A stretch of DNA of 64,000 bases, from NCBI GenBank assembly GCA_031216445.1, contig CM062210.1:67001-131000 (forward strand), written 5' to 3'; not shown here. This DNA comes from Lateolabrax maculatus (lineage: Eukaryota > Chordata > Actinopteri > Acropomatiformes > Lateolabracidae). Below are more model-generated notes on this DNA. The model was not told the DNA's origin, searched no databases, and saw only the letters and a program-made list of their open reading frames with translations. Numbering within the stretch: position 1 is the stretch's first letter.

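Overview
The window is vertebrate, most likely teleost, nuclear DNA. It shows spliced exons with GT/AG borders, long repeat-filled introns, and typical ray-finned-fish repeats: L1, L2/CR1-like and Rex1-like LINEs, BEL/Pao and other LTR fragments, a TTAA-flanked MITE, and abundant CTGT, CA, TA and TCTC microsatellites. I see no bacterial or phage genes, no CRISPR array and no tRNA or rRNA gene. The species cannot be fixed from the sequence.

Positions 1-12,500 are intergenic and mostly decayed transposons: an L1 3' end (1-780), a CR1/L2-like reverse transcriptase remnant (781-1862), a 209-bp piggyBac-type MITE (2111-2319), a short CpG-rich stretch with a full CRE palindrome (about 3,305-3,440), an L2-like 3' end (3,850-4,680), and a Rex1-like LINE (about 7,920-11,115) split by an LTR insertion with a 5-bp target duplication.

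From about 12,530 to the right edge the plus strand carries one large gene, a piezo2 orthologue encoding a mechanosensitive cation channel. I recovered 42 exons with phase-consistent joins, giving about 2,203 codons. The gene starts at the ATG at 13,252 and is cut by the window end. The anchor, pore helices, extracellular cap and C-terminal domain lie beyond the edge. The exons cover the N-terminal blade repeats, acidic linkers, the beam region (exons 29-30) and the segments leading towards the pore.

Intron 1 (13,316-29,822) is a transposon nest. An antisense L2-like LINE (15,899-25,925) is interrupted by a sense full-length L1 (16,007-21,794, 13-bp duplication) and by a solo LTR (22,320-22,858, 5-bp duplication). 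L1 pieces in the same antisense orientation flank the L2-like element and may be its disrupted host. Intron 1 also has a G-rich 25-bp minisatellite. Intron 10 holds antisense BEL/Pao and Rex1-like remnants. Intron 11 holds one solo LTR inside another. Intron 25 holds a second full-length sense L1 (49,478-55,238, 16-bp duplication), whose ORF1 is intact and whose ORF2 is broken by only two small frameshifts.

The most unusual signal is at the splice borders of this gene. Several exon edges have been copied into the neighbouring intron: a 10-copy 48-bp acceptor array before exon 19 (48 bp is 16 codons, and the last two copies are open and in frame), an 18-bp donor array after exon 7, duplicated donors after exons 14 and 37, a second copy of the exon 11 end with its donor, and a copy of the start of exon 26 that now supplies the exon's own polypyrimidine tract. 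Exon 20 has an awkward structure: a 39-bp exon-like segment lies only 24 bases from the next acceptor, with an in-frame TAG between them.
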